Shown: in pieces, positions 45,001 through 57,230 of the stretch
Layout of the letters: each line of letters begins with the position of its first letter
Numbering within the stretch: position 1 is the first letter of the stretch
Assembly: GCA_949152475.1 (NCBI GenBank)
Contig: OX424567.1
Coordinates: forward strand, 29,661,402 to 29,725,401
Source of the DNA: Terebella lapidaria
Lineage: Eukaryota > Annelida > Polychaeta > Terebellida > Terebellidae
DNA length: 64,000 nucleotides
Reading direction: 5' to 3'
Notes under the pieces: model-generated
Databases searched by the model: none
What the model was told of the DNA's origin: nothing
The model's input: the letters and a program-made list of their open reading frames with translations, nothing else
Program-made: the position numbers and the translations under genes

Positions 45001-46325
45001 GTAATTTTTTCCAGAGGGAAAGTTCGCAAATTTCCAGTATTTACATTTGGGTCTGACCCGATTGAGGTTGTTTCTGATTACACATATTTGGGTACTACAT
45101 TTAATTATAATAACTCCTTCAAGAAGACTATGTCTAAGCAAGTGGCTCAAGCCAATAGGGCTCTGAACAGTCTTATTGTTAAATGTAAGCAGTTGTATCT
45201 ACCAATTGACCTTCAGATGAAATTATTTCACCACCTTGTCATGCCAATATTACTATATGGTTGTGAAGTACGGGGTTATGGAAACATTGACCAACTCGAA
45301 GTATTTTTTCGTAAATTTCTCAAAAGTATCCTACATGTGAAAAAAAACACCCCCACTTGTATGGTTTATGGAGAACTTGGGCAACAGCCTTTATCATTTT
45401 ATGTTGAAAATAGAATGTTGACATACTGGAGTAGAATGATCACAGAGAACCACAATGAATTGTCCTATGTTATGTATAGACTCTTAAAATGTATGGAACT
45501 TGTTGGTAGTTATGAATCTAAATGGTTGCTTCATGTTAAATTTTTATTTGATTCTCGTGGTTTTGGTAACTTGTGGTCGTCTGACCTAGATATCATGTTT
45601 TCAAATGCATGGTTTTAAAAAAGTATTAAACTACGTGGAACTGACATTTTCCAACAAAACTGGATCAGTAGTGTGTGGAACCACAAAAGTTGTAATAATT
45701 ACAGAATATTATTTAAGAACGATCTTATCCTAGAACCTTATTTGTCTATACTTGATCCGAAAGATGCCCTTTTATTGACCAGATTTCGTTGTCGGAACTC
45801 CAATTTACCAGTTGTAAAGAAAACATATGATACCGAATTCTCTAATATCTGCCATTTATGTAACTTAGAAGAAACAGGTGATGAATTTCATTATTTCTTT
45901 AAATGCCCTGCCTTTCGAGAATCAAGAAAATTGTATTTGTCTGTTTATTACCGACGTAACCCTAACACTGTTCAAATGAATGAATTATTGTCAAGCAGGA
46001 TTCGTGTAGTATTAAGAAAATTGGCTAGGTTTATCTCTAAGATTAATGATCTTTTGGATGTATAGTTCTTCGATACAGTTGTTTAGTTATCATTCGTAAC
46101 TCGCTTTGCGAATATCTCACTGATACATGTACTGCTATAAGGTAACCACTTCTGTGATCCATGGTGTATTGACTGTTTGGTTTATCCTGAAACGTCTGCC
46201 GTTGTTGTTGTATCTTGTTGTTGTTGTTGTTGTTTCTCATCACCTGTAAAGTTTGTACTTCTCCAATGCCCCCAACCAGGGGCGACATGAGAACATGAGA
46301 ATAAAGCATTACCACTACGTATGTA
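42050..46325 (+). mobile_element. Nearly full-length non-LTR retrotransposon
   Basis: It contains a Pro/Ser-rich 5' region (about 42340-42570, perhaps an ORF1 remnant), an AP-type endonuclease, a reverse transcriptase and a C-terminal CCHC knuckle. A 3' UTR with a (TTG)n run (about 46200-46235) ends near GAATAAAGC. The edges are approximate. I cannot assign the clade with confidence. Confidence 0.75.
42600..46065 (+). pseudogene. LINE ORF2: endonuclease, reverse transcriptase and CCHC knuckle, with stops and a frameshift
   Basis: The endonuclease begins near LNVYGLKSKL and CETKLD, then meets an in-frame TAA at 42712-42714. It continues as HGIAILVKND, GSVYIPCEG, MGDYNSRTG and, after a frameshift near 43197, GSSTIDYAVACPT. 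RT follows in the frame of 43297: NGKACGVDMI, IKPIYKGKGDVNNPDNYRGI, EQAGFRHGFSTTDH, GAFIEYKKAFDLIDR, VGVRQGENLSPLL and LLYADDTIVMAES (YADD). A TAA at 45616-45618 interrupts the same frame, which then runs to 46065 with CHLCNLEETGDEFHYFFKC, a CCHC knuckle typical of the ORF2 C-terminus. Three lesions make it non-functional as it stands. Confidence 0.85.
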
Positions 46326-47870
46326 TGTAAGTTATATAGCTCAAAATATCGTTATGCGTGAATTGCCTCCACACAGACGATCGGTGGTGATTTTCTTGAG
46401 AATGTGGCTATTGAAAATTCATATAGGACGAAAAACTGTAGTATTTATGGATGCCTTGTGTTTTGTATATCATATAGCTCTCGGCCTTAATTGTCCTTCA
46501 AGCGAGCAACATGTCCTATGATATAGTTTGATATGATATGCTCTCTCATGACGGTTCACCTTGCCCCAACATAAAGATCTCTCGACATATATAAAAAGGC
46601 GTAACATTTTTTTGTAACAAGTCTCTATTTTGCGCACCAACATTCAGAGCAAGTATAATAAATAACCCTTCTGCCCTGATAGCCGTCCCAACCCCCCTCC
46701 GTAAAAAATTCAGGTTATAAAACATACCTCAGGACTTTTCTGCCCTTCAGAATCGCACACATGCTTGGATCAGTGCACAACAACAGGGCGTTATTGTTGC
46801 GAGATGGCTTGTAAGACACTTAAGGACAATATTAGGCCTATGTGTTTCATATTTTCTCTGTTGGTTGAAGGTCTTTTACCGACTTTGCTACGTGACTCAA
46901 GAAAAGAGCAATAGTGAAAGTAAATTGGCAATACAGAAAGTAAATTTCCTCTTGCAAGGTTTGCATGTCCTCTTGGTTTTCTTTATGTTGATAAATATGT
47001 TGTTTGATAAACTATAATTTGAACTTATTTCATCAAAATCATCAGTGGTATGTGCGATTGATCGCATGTAATTATCATGAACCTGGAATTGACCAGCTGT
47101 CCATTCACTTATAATGTAAATATAAAGGTAACAAATTCATACATTTACATACTTCCAATCAGCATGAAACTTTGCCTTTCTGATTATTAGCCATCAAGGA
47201 TCACCAACCGAGACTTCGCTTCTTACTAAACAATGTTGAATCCGTTAAAATCATCGTTTTCTTATATCATTTTCCGACCTATTTCTCAATAGACAAAGTA
47301 CACTCACAACAGGGCGAGTGAAAGAATTATGTTGTACAGCAAATAGCTAGTGATGCTAGTAAAACTCACGGGTGAGATGCACTCGGGTGTACCGAGGTGT
47401 TTGGGATTAAGAAGGTTCCGCTCATTGTATTAATCTCACAGAAAGTATAGCCCTAGATATTCTCATTATTTTGACCACAACAAAGTATACACATACGCAG
47501 CAACCAGTGTTTGTCAAGCAGAACACAAGAACGTTTGTTGGTGAAACGTATAAAATGATTTATCTGATCAACAAATTGCACAGCTTCCGTGATATCATTT
47601 ATGAAACCATGTCTCGGTTTATCATCCATGGGTATATATGTGTGTGTGTGCTAGCCAAATTTTTAACTTCAGGGGATTGTATTGTCGTGGTGATTTTGTT
47701 ACTTTTACTTTCACATTATAAGTCAATGGGAAAGTGTCTCACTACAGTTACTGGTATGTTACGTGCAGTCAGTCCTCAACGAATATCAATCCTTCATAAT
47801 GTTACTTGGATACATCCCATTAAACCAGCGATCATTGTCGACTAGTGCACATAAATAAACTTCAAGATTA
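46326..47870. other. Intergenic, no gene seen
   Basis: AT-rich sequence. The longest frame (47471-47845, plus, 124 codons) has a hydrophobic stretch but no family resemblance, and overlaps nothing supportive. I see no repeat family. Confidence 0.45.
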
Positions 47871-47878
47871 AGGCAAAA

Positions 47879-47884
47879 TTTATT
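47879..47884 (-). terminator. Candidate poly(A) signal of the ZIP transporter gene
   Basis: AATAAA on the minus strand (TTTATT on plus), about 690 bases after the stop codon at 48574. Other AT-rich matches exist, so the choice is tentative. Confidence 0.35.
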
Positions 47885-48573
47885 GTCAGTATTTTTCAAA
47901 CAACATTGGTACACTTCTTGAATATTACATTCTCCTATATACATATTTCTCCAACAGTCTCAAGTTTTTTGACATTTTGTTTTCGGAATACTTCGAATAT
48001 TGTGCATCAATTCTGCATAATGAAAGACACATTGGTCATTTTATATTTAAAAAGGATAAAAATATAAATATATAAAATTCGAATGAGATAATACATTTAC
48101 AGGAAATATATACATTCTTGTTACAAAATATTGATATGTAATTCAAAATTACCCAAAACATACATAGCTGATTAAATGTGAGCAAGGCCAAAATACACAA
48201 GCATCGCCTTATTCACATGCCCAACATTCATACATAAAATACTGCGATAAACAGATTATAAAAAAATCTAGGACATTCAATCACTGTCATACCTCAAACA
48301 TCATACATACATACTTGGAATGTCAATATTCATTCTTGGAATATCAAATTCATAATGACACAAAGTTGGAATCACAAGGATTATTGAACAAATGAATAAT
48401 TAGTAATCAGTCTGGTAAACAGAAAAAAATGAAGATATGTATTCACACTAAATCCAGTTTCATGTCAACCACATTAATCGGACCATAAAATTCTATTGCC
48501 GTCATGCCACTAAACTTTCAAGGTCTATTGAAAAGCTCTAGAGTTTGTTTCGAAATAAGGTTTGTCTAATGAT

Positions 48574-51500
48574 TTAGGATATTTCAATTTGTTCTTCAAA
48601 GATGGCGATGATGAGCATGAGTCCAAAACCCAGCAGAATTCCACCATTGCTGCCGAAGAAAATTTTCCAGGGCGAGGGGTCAATTCGAAACATCACAAGA
48701 AGTTCTGGCACCTGAGAAAATAATTGATATCGTGATTACAGGATTCAACCATATTGAAAATATTCGGTATTGAAAAAAAAAGATGTACACAGGAGCACAC
48801 ATTTGAATTTTGAATCATAAATGCAATTAAATTCAAATCATTTTTAACTGAATAATTCAGCAACATTCATTTTTGTTCATTATCAACTCACCGAGAGAAA
48901 TGATATGCCACAATTATAATTTATAAATAAACGAATATACATACCACATCGCTCATGGCTATGTACAGGAACATGCCAGCGGTTATGATGAAGATCCATT
49001 CCCTCGCGATGCTGTCTTCTGAGATGGATACCCCGATGTAGACTCCGATAAAGCAGGTGGCGGCTGAGGCCAGCTGGAAAAGCGCTACTTTCTTGGCTGA
49101 CCAGCCGCAGGATATCAACAGCGAGGCATCTCCTGAAAAATCATAAAGACATTCTAAACACTCAGTTCAGATATTTCGACGGATATCGATTATTTACACC
49201 AAATTAACGAAGATTAGTTTCTGATATGTCGATGTTATTTTTCTTGTATTTTGTCTAGAAAGTACACAATAATAATAGAAAAATTCCGACATATTACACA
49301 TCATTCGCCTGAATATACATCAACTGCCATTGAGAATTTAAAAGTAGGGAGAATAACAGATGACATTACCGAACTCATGCGGCAGTTCATGGCAGAAGAC
49401 GGCGAGTGACGTAGACAGACCACTGCGCCAGTCTAGTGCGAAGGACGCTCCTATCGCCAGGCCGTCCGCAAAGTTGTGGATACCGTCACCAATGGTTACC
49501 ATCCACGCTACTGAGGATGGGGCTGGATTGTGAGGGGGGGGGGGGGGAGGAGTGTAAATGATTATTTAGAATTGTTTAAATAACTGCGACGATTACTGAT
49601 TCATACACAATATATTATGTTACGATATTTCATTATTTTCCTGTGACTATATCATCTATATGATGTATGACCTATACTATTATCCTCAACGTAATAGATA
49701 CTCACTGGTAATTCGTGTTGGGACATCCTCATTGATGGAGAGTCTGAGTGAGTCAGAGCGACTGTGGCGACACAAGTGGGAGTTTGTGGAATCAATACTG
49801 CTCGTTGTGGTCAGTTCCGGTTTCTCTAAATACGCCTGGTTGTCATGTCCTAAGCCGTCTTGATCTTTCGCTTTATACAAACCCACATTCTGCAACGATT
49901 TGATATATGATTCCATGTTTGTTAGAGTAGGCATATCTAAGCGGGCAAAGGTGTGTGTACCGTCATCAATAAATATAAGCACAAACTGCCCAACAAGATT
50001 GGTTAATCATAATTTGTTCGGTTCAATTGTTAATGAACACAAACAACATACATTGCTAGAGTTTTCTCTTGGTTTCCTGACAGTAGTCTCCTGAAAATAA
50101 AAACCCAATACGACTAACAATTATTATTTAGGCCTGCAAGTATTTGCCAAGCTTGATAGAGAATGTCACTAAAAACAACAAAAAGAGTATATTAAGACGA
50201 ACAATATCAGGAAAGAAACAACATCAAATCAAACAAAGTCAAAAGGATCTTACAATATTGTGGCTGTGCCCGTGGCCGCCCGAGAAGGACTGGAGCACCA
50301 TCTGTAGTATGAAGAAGGCCCAGACGCTGCCACACGCCACCAGCATCTTGTACACAAACGGCTCGATCACAATCCCTTCTTCCTCCTCATGCGCATGGTC
50401 ATCGTGGCCATGAGCGTGCAGACCCAACGCCTGCATGGGGGTGACAAATAATAGTAATTGAAGACGTAATTGAATAACCTATTCACTATGGTTGAATATA
50501 TAATGAGGTGCTTTAGAGAAAAAGGTCTCATTGTGATTTTTCGGGGGAATAGCAGCTGATGTTAAACTGAACGAGTTTCTTACATAATTCTGTATTTTTG
50601 TTCCTATTTTACAACCAAATGTTGGCAGAAGAAACACATCGAAAAACTAGAAACGTAGTTATTATGCACTAATAGGACACTAACATGAGGTATAAGGTGG
50701 AGAAGTGCGTCTCCGGTCAGCGAGCCGAAAGCGAGGCCCAACATAACGGACATGACGTAAGCGTACGCACGCGTGTGACGTGCCTTCACCAGGACGAGGC
50801 CCAGTGCCGCGCATGCGCTCACGATAAACGCCGCAACCGTAGCGTAACCGTACTCTAGTGGAGGAAATATTATATTCCATAATCGCAAGATTCGGACTCC
50901 GGATTCAAATAGAAATTTCGGTCCATGATTTTATAAAAATGGCAGAATTTCAATAGATTCTGCTCAATGAGGATATCTAAAAAAGTACCACGATTTTACT
51001 GTCAGTTTGAGTGATTTCAATTTAAGCACACTCACTCTCGGCAGTAGTAGGTATATCATCATCCTCTTCATGGTGTGTGTAGCGACAGCCCTGGACAGCC
51101 TGCTGTAGCAGGGTAGGACACAGCTCCAGGAAGTCCGCCGCTGTAATCGACACGGCGTGCGGGTCCAGAAAGTGGGTCTCCAAGATTTCCTCGGCCGAGA
51201 AACACTGCAGAGAAATAACACAGGCAAATCAGATCAGATGAAGTGGCGTATTAATTCGTGCTGATGATATTAAATTTGGAACACAACATTTGATATTGTT
51301 TTGTAAAATTATTATATCCCTGAGAATTGTTTCTGATATTTGAAACACAACATTTGACATTGTATTGTAAAATTATGATATCCATAAGAATTTCATGTCG
51401 AATTTCGCATCGAATATATTACGGTGAGGTAAAGGATAAAGGTGAGCTAGGATCGAAAGCCAATAAAGCTCAACATTGTTGTTCTAAACACGGTTTCATC

Positions 51501-53693
51501 AACCTCGTCAAACGCGAGAATAAAAACCATACCGTCTTCGTGACATCAGGGAGAAATATCTCGTCGTTCGTAGCGAGGTTGTCCACGTCATCATTGTGAC
51601 TGTCATCGTCTCTCTTGACACGCATGCGCACTGTCTCGGCGGATGTGACGTCACGTTTTCTGCGGGCATGTTCGCTATGGTCGTGTGGGTCTTCCGTGTG
51701 ACCCGTTCCGATTGACAGATTGGCGAGCAGGGCTTCAAACCCTGGAAGATTGGACAACCATCGACATTGATAGAAATGACCAGACTTTTCATTTACACAT
51801 GATATATTGAATATTTAAATTGTTGAGGAATGGATGTTATCAGAACTTACCATGTTCGTCGATTTCACATGCACCGTGTTCACCGAACAGTTGGAATATT
51901 TCTTGCATGAAATCCCCTTCTTCAGGTAGACCATCTAGACCGGTCCTGTCTGATTGTATGCAATGTCCTGCAAATTGAAAAAAAATACGTGAAATGTTGT
52001 ATATTTAATGCGTTTTATTCATGAATGACATCGATGCTGCATGGTTCAAGGGGTACCGAATCGCAGCATCAGGTGTTAATAAATTATCACTCTTCTTCTA
52101 CATCGGGGCTATATGATGTATTGAAAGCAGATATGTACCTTGAAGGATGCGAGCAAGGACGTTAGCGCTCATGGCCGCTATCTCAGCCTCTGAGACCCCC
52201 TCTTCCTTGTGTTCTAGGGGCAGGTTATAAATCACATCTCGCGAGCGGAAGCTCTAAAATAAATTCCAATCGAAATATTAAGTAACAATTATAGCATTAC
52301 CATATTCAGATGATATCTTTGTATGAAAGGAAGGGCAATTTTTTTGCGGAAAGAAATTGTGGTTAAATTCTTTGGATGACCCACCTCTTGGTTTGGCTGA
52401 GAACAAACAACTGAGACATCGGGATTGTCGATGCCATATTGTCCGGGCCTATACGTCATGTTTATAGAAGCCAATAGGTATTCGAGCTGGTGATGTGTGA
52501 AAAAACTTTCGTGCATAACATGCGCAGTTTCGTCCTCGTGCTCGTCATGGTGATCATGTGCGTCGCCGTCGTCATGGTGATCATGTGCGTCGCCGTCGTC
52601 ATGGTGATCATGTGCATCGCCATCCTCGTCGTCATGGTGATCATGTGCGTCGCCATCCTCGTCATCATGATGATCATGTGCGTCGCCATCCTCGTCGTCA
52701 TGGTGATCATGTGCGTCGCCATTGTCGTCGTCATGGTGATCATGTGCGTCGCCATCCTCGTCATCATGGTGATCATGTGCGTCGCCATCCTCGTCGTCAT
52801 GGTGATCATGTGCGTCGCCATCCTCGTCGTCATGGTGATCATGTGCGTCGCCATCCTCGTCGTCATGGTGATCATGTGCGTCGCCATCCTCGTCGTCATG
52901 GTGATCATGTGCGTCGCCATCCTCGTCGTCATGGTGATCATGTGCGTCGCCATCCTCGTCGTCATGGTGATCATGTGCGTCGCCATCCTCGTCGTCATGG
53001 TGATCATGTGCGTCGCCATTGTCGTCGTCATGGTGATCATGTGCGTCGCCATTGTCGTCGTCATGGTCATCGTGTGTGTCGTGGCTATGGAAAGCCATAA
53101 GTTCGTCAACAAAATCATCGTATGTTACGGTGTCCCAGTCAGGAGGGTTTGAACACTTGTCGTGTATCTGATATGAGAAGACTATTATCACACTCGACGC
53201 TTTTGAGAAGTGTTCTTCGTCCAATGTGGCCGACGCTTCAAGACCCAGAACTTGGTAGATGTTGTCAGACGTCAGACACTGTAATGCAAAAAGTAAACTG
53301 TTCATCGTCTTCTTGAGCGGGGTATGTGCCATTTAAAATGAGGTTCAGAAGTATTCTATAGAAAGAAAATATATCGTAATATGCACTGACCGTATCGCAG
53401 AGCAGTCCAGACTTGTTGAAAAATTCATATTCCTCATCGTCACATCTCACTCGATGGAAGGTCATGTCAATGACATCGTCCAAATTATCTTTCGTCAAAT
53501 ACGGTGTGGAGATGTTCAAGTATGAGACAACTTCTTGGAAGGCGTCGATCACCTCGTAGTGATCATGGCACCAATCGTCGCCATGGTGATTCTCTTCAGA
53601 AGTCACGTGACCGGACATCAGTAGTATCACAACCGCGCATGCGTAGATGCCGATTGCTCGGAAAGTCGTGTGTTGTCGGAAATTTACTCCCAT
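48574..53693 (-). CDS. ZIP4/ZIP12-like zinc transporter (SLC39A family), 13 coding exons, about 951 aa
   Basis: ZIP proteins import zinc into the cytosol. The exons are 53391-53693, 52385-53278, 52139-52253, 51851-51967, 51533-51741, 51036-51204, 50685-50854, 50254-50430, 50052-50090, 49706-49889, 49370-49522, 48945-49132 and 48574-48711; phases agree throughout. A signal peptide ([17 protein letters not shown]) leads a long extracellular domain with an Asp/His repeat (about residues 165-345) and a PAL-like LCPTLLQQ. Eight membrane spans follow: [10 protein letters not shown], a His loop GGHGHSHN, then span 4 [14 protein letters not shown] and span 5 [10 protein letters not shown], the metal-site motifs of the LIV-1/ZIP4 group. 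The end [12 protein letters not shown] resembles ZIP4. Human ZIP4 and ZIP12 are about 650-690 residues; the repeat explains most of the excess. The start of exon 49706-49889 is uncertain: an alternative acceptor at 49985 is in phase. Confidence 0.92.
52545..53070 (-). repeat. 33-bp coding minisatellite in the ZIP gene (about 16 copies)
   Basis: About sixteen copies of a 33-bp unit encode [11 protein letters not shown] with DDDNG variants. The last two units, in gene sense, are shortened to 27 bp (DDGDAHDHH). Copies are near-identical, implying recent expansion or gene conversion. The array lies wholly in exon 52385-53278, facing the extracellular or vesicle-lumen side. Asp and His make it a likely metal-binding or metal-sensing segment. 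Confidence 0.95.
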
Positions 53694-53702
53694 CTTGTGT
53701 GC

Positions 53703-55917
53703 CTGCAGAATAAGGAGCAAACGTTTTTTTTTAGAGGAATGTATTCCTTCCTGGTATAAATCTTATAAGCACGAAATTGTGGTTTGATATTTCTAGGAGC
53801 GGTAATCAAAAACCAATTTTTCTGACTGAACACGCGATTCCTCCCTCGGGATTATTACCGAAACAAGGATTCATAACCATTGTTTTACCAGTGTTTAATA
53901 TCTAAGATGTGGATATGAAGTGGCGGCTATGAGCTTCCGTACATGTTGTTATCCGGTCAACAACTTTTCAAACACACTGAGTTTGTACAGGTGAATTCTA
54001 CCAAACAAGCAGCCAGCAATGCTGCACAATCACGTCAATTATATGCGCATAAAATTTGACACGATTTCCGTCGCATAATTGCATTATATGTTAATTAGCT
54101 CGCCAAATGTCGTTCCCTTCCGGCAGAATAACAGCACATGATGAACATGAGTTGGTGTTGGAAATATTTTCTCATTGTCATAGCCTGCAACAATCTGGCA
54201 TGGTCCGTAACGATGTCAAAATAGTTCAATGTTATTTCCACCATGCCAAGCTATACTATCGATTTTGGTTACGTCCACCAGGTCCCAGGAAATGACATTA
54301 GTCAACAGTAGGAAAATTATATTTTATGAAAGCAGTTTGCCGTTTATGAACTTGTTTTAGATATCCACTATTGAGTTTTGTGTGCGGTAACTTTTATTGT
54401 CAGCATATTCAAATACTGTAGCTATCATGAGCATGCATTATGAATGCTTTTTATCAACTGTTTTGTTGTAAAAGCATAAATATATACATGAAAAGCATTC
54501 AAAAAATATTCTAGATATGAAAAATATTTATCAACTAATTGAGCGTCATATCTTTCCCTTCTGCCGAGTAGTGTCACCTAGCGAAATATGGCTGAACTTT
54601 CACGAAATTTAAAAAAAAAATACCGGATTTTGAAGTAAGAACCAGCAATCGTAGTGTTTCACCATTTTGGTTTTATGATCCAAATTATCCAAATTATATA
54701 AAAAGTAACAATTCTCGCTCTTACTTCGTTATCAGTGGAGGGGACATTACTGGCCTATAAATATCTGAGATAAGCTCGTTTACTAATGAATTATGGTGTC
54801 ATAAATTCTGAATCCTTGTACAATATCGAAATCCAAGACACACAACCTAGCCCTGCAACCCTACAGAGCTGCGCCTACCTGTACCTAGGTTACCAGGGCA
54901 TTATACAATGTCATTAATCACGTAACGCGGGCTGATATCGGTTAATCAGTGCCCAAGCACGTAGAAGTTCTAGAGTTACATAAATTAATGTCATTAACTA
55001 AACCAGAAGCTAAATAATAGTATGCAACGCATTGAGCGCGTGTTAGTGAAAAAATCACATGTATAATGCAAACTGGGGTTTATACCGGATATTTAAATTT
55101 CGTTATTTAGATACAGGCGATAATTTCGGAGAGCATTATCATAGAAAGAAATTTCTCAACTGGAATCAACAAGTGATTAATTTTATCAGGTTCAATCAAT
55201 TTTATCTACCGAGAAATATTCAGCCCATCATAACAATATCTACATATCCTGTGACTGTATTAGGTTCTGGTTTGTCTGTTTTCTTTTCGATATTCGAAAT
55301 ACAGCTCAAAATAATTGATTTCATTTTGACAGTCATTTCCAGAAATTTTACGTTTGCTTATTTCACGTTTAATGTATGTTTTGCTGTGGAAAAGTGTCAC
55401 TGGTTGAACGTGAATCCTTATTCAACCTTCTAGACTGAGAAGATACTTCATTTTTCAAACTAGTATGGAATCTCCAATCACTGTTCCTTGCTTGGACACG
55501 AAATATTGCCCGTATAAGGAAGTGGAGGTGAGAGACCAACAAATTCGAATTCTCCTGAATAAGCCGCATATTTAGCCCGAAAAAAAAAAGATTCACATAG
55601 CGGTCGTGACAACATGGCTCATGCACTGTTTGTTACGGTTCAATGCGGCGCTTTGTGAGTTTGATATTTTCTCAGCGTCACTCACAAACGATATCATTCG
55701 CAGCTAAATATCACGAATATAGCTCAAATAAATTAGTTTCATGTAGATGTATCGAATTAGACATTTATATTCATGAAGAACACTTATGTCAACGTCAAAT
55801 CATACAGACAATACAATTCAATTTTAAAGCCAATATCTGCGCTAAATATGGTCTACATTTTCCCAAAGTATTATAGATGACAACGAACACGGGACAAAGA
55901 TAAGAAACCGCACTTAC
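53703..55917. other. First intron of the ZIP gene
   Basis: The intron runs from the GTAAGT donor after 55918 to the CTTATTCTGCAG acceptor before 53702. AT-rich with no supported internal gene; the frames at 54107-54295 and 55059-55433 look spurious. Confidence 0.6.
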
Positions 55918-56055
55918 CTTTAAATACAGTGGACAATGTTTACTGTCAAGGTGTGAATATTTCCAGTTCGCTGTTGGTGGATTTCTGACGATGCTTTCTC
56001 AGTCGTCTTCAGTCATGACACATCAAGCGTGCGTGCGTCATTGGTTTGTACAAAG
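55918..56055 (-). other. Non-coding first exon of the ZIP gene (predicted)
   Basis: A perfect donor (AAAG then GTAAGTGC on the minus strand) lies at 55918, and a TATA box is upstream at 56078-56084. The coding exon at 53391-53702 begins after a pyrimidine-rich acceptor only nine bases before the start codon, so an upstream leader exon is needed. The 5' edge is estimated. Confidence 0.5.
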
Positions 56056-56077
56056 ACGACTATGCCTTCACGTACCA

Positions 56078-56084
56078 TTTTATA
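56078..56084 (-). promoter_or_regulatory. TATA box of the ZIP gene
   Basis: Minus-strand CACGTATAAAATGG. The predicted start is about 30 bases downstream, near 56050. Upstream in gene sense lies CACGTGAATCA followed by TGATTCACATG (about 56148-56173), an inverted pair of the TTCAC word that is frequent in the MT promoters. Confidence 0.6.
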
Positions 56085-56173
56085 CGTGGGTCGTAAAGAG
56101 AACCGCCTCGCTTGACCGCTTTTTGCTACGTGAAGCGCTGGATGTTTGTCACGTGAATCAGGTGATTCACATG

Positions 56174-56690
56174 TCACATGTTGGCTCTGTATGTGATGGG
56201 GTGGGGATGGAGGGGGGGGGGGGGGGGTGAAGGAAGGGTGGTGGTAGGGTTTGAGGACCCTTGAAGGAGGGTAGTGATTGCCAAGATATATGTAGCAGCC
56301 ATGTGCATTACAAATGTAAGAATATTTTATATCCAATTACATTAGTTGTCCGGTGTTATTTAGAGATTTCTTGGAGAGAACAATGTGGACACCTAAGCCT
56401 AACATGGAAGAAAATCATTGAATCGAACACATACAGACACGCTCAAGCCGAATGACGTTATTCTGGATATATTATTTTATATTATCTGTATTGATCACGT
56501 GTTCACCAACTGGTAGAAATAAGATATCCTCGTTCTATAACAGCAATGTCACTGTTTGTCTCTGTCTGTACCAAACAGTTTCAAACTAGACGTCAAGACC
56601 TAAAGATTACTTGAGGTATTTCGGAATGTAACTATGATTCACCACAGGTGCAGTTTTCAAAACGTTTTAAAGTTGTCCCCGTGAAAAAAA
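56174..56690. other. Region upstream of the ZIP promoter, with a G run
   Basis: A run of G (about 56211-56227) and G-rich sequence follow the promoter motifs. No gene was recognised. Confidence 0.5.
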
Positions 56691-57230
56691 TGCAAAAATG
56701 CAAATGCAAAATACTCAGCAAAAAAAAAAAAATCTGGGCGAGGGCCAAGTTCAGCCAACATACCTTGTAAACAACTTCATATAGGACGACGAGTCCAAAA
56801 AGAATGTCAGTTTCGCTTTACGACCAATCGATGCCGATATATAGAGCCGGAGCAAAAATGCTGATTCAGTAAAATAAAACTTGGCCAAGGGCCAAGTTCA
56901 CCAAACATCCCCCTAGGACATGTTTGTCTACGACGCCGAGTCAGCAAATCACGTCCCTCCCCACTACGACCCACAGTTCCAGTAATATGGCCCATCGAAA
57001 AAAATTGACTAAGGATGAATAATGGGCAAAGTGGCCAACAAATTGGCCAAACTCACATAGAGTACCCTTAAGACATGTCTAGGTCGATGAGTCCAAAAAT
57101 AACATCTGTTTCGCTCTACGATGTACCGTTTTAAGGCAAAAAATTTCAGTCCAAACGCGATATTCATCCCTTATACACATGTTTGTCTAGGGCGATGAAC
57201 CCGAAAACGTTCAAACGAAAGAATGAGGAA
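56690..57230. repeat. Four diverged about 150-170-bp tandem repeats
   Basis: Recurring words are GGCCAAGTTCA, CC...GGACATGTTTGTCTA, CGACGAGTCCAAAAA and TCAGTTTCGCTTTACGA, in four successive paragraphs near 56745, 56880, 57040 and 57160. No coding signal was seen. Confidence 0.65.

Noticed and set aside
47471..47845. 124-codon plus-strand frame with a hydrophobic segment
   Set aside because: No family resemblance, no splice or promoter context, AT-rich composition like its surroundings.
52545..53070. CRISPR-like regular repeat
   Set aside because: Units are contiguous without unique spacers and encode protein in an animal gene.
52462..53152. Long open frames on both strands across the ZIP repeat (218, 220 and 180 codons)
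   Set aside because: They are shadows of the 33-bp minisatellite: a unit divisible by three without stops stays open in several frames. Only the minus frame joining into the ZIP exon has domain support.
55059..55433. 124-codon frame in the ZIP first intron
   Set aside because: AT-rich, no motif, and inside a predicted intron.
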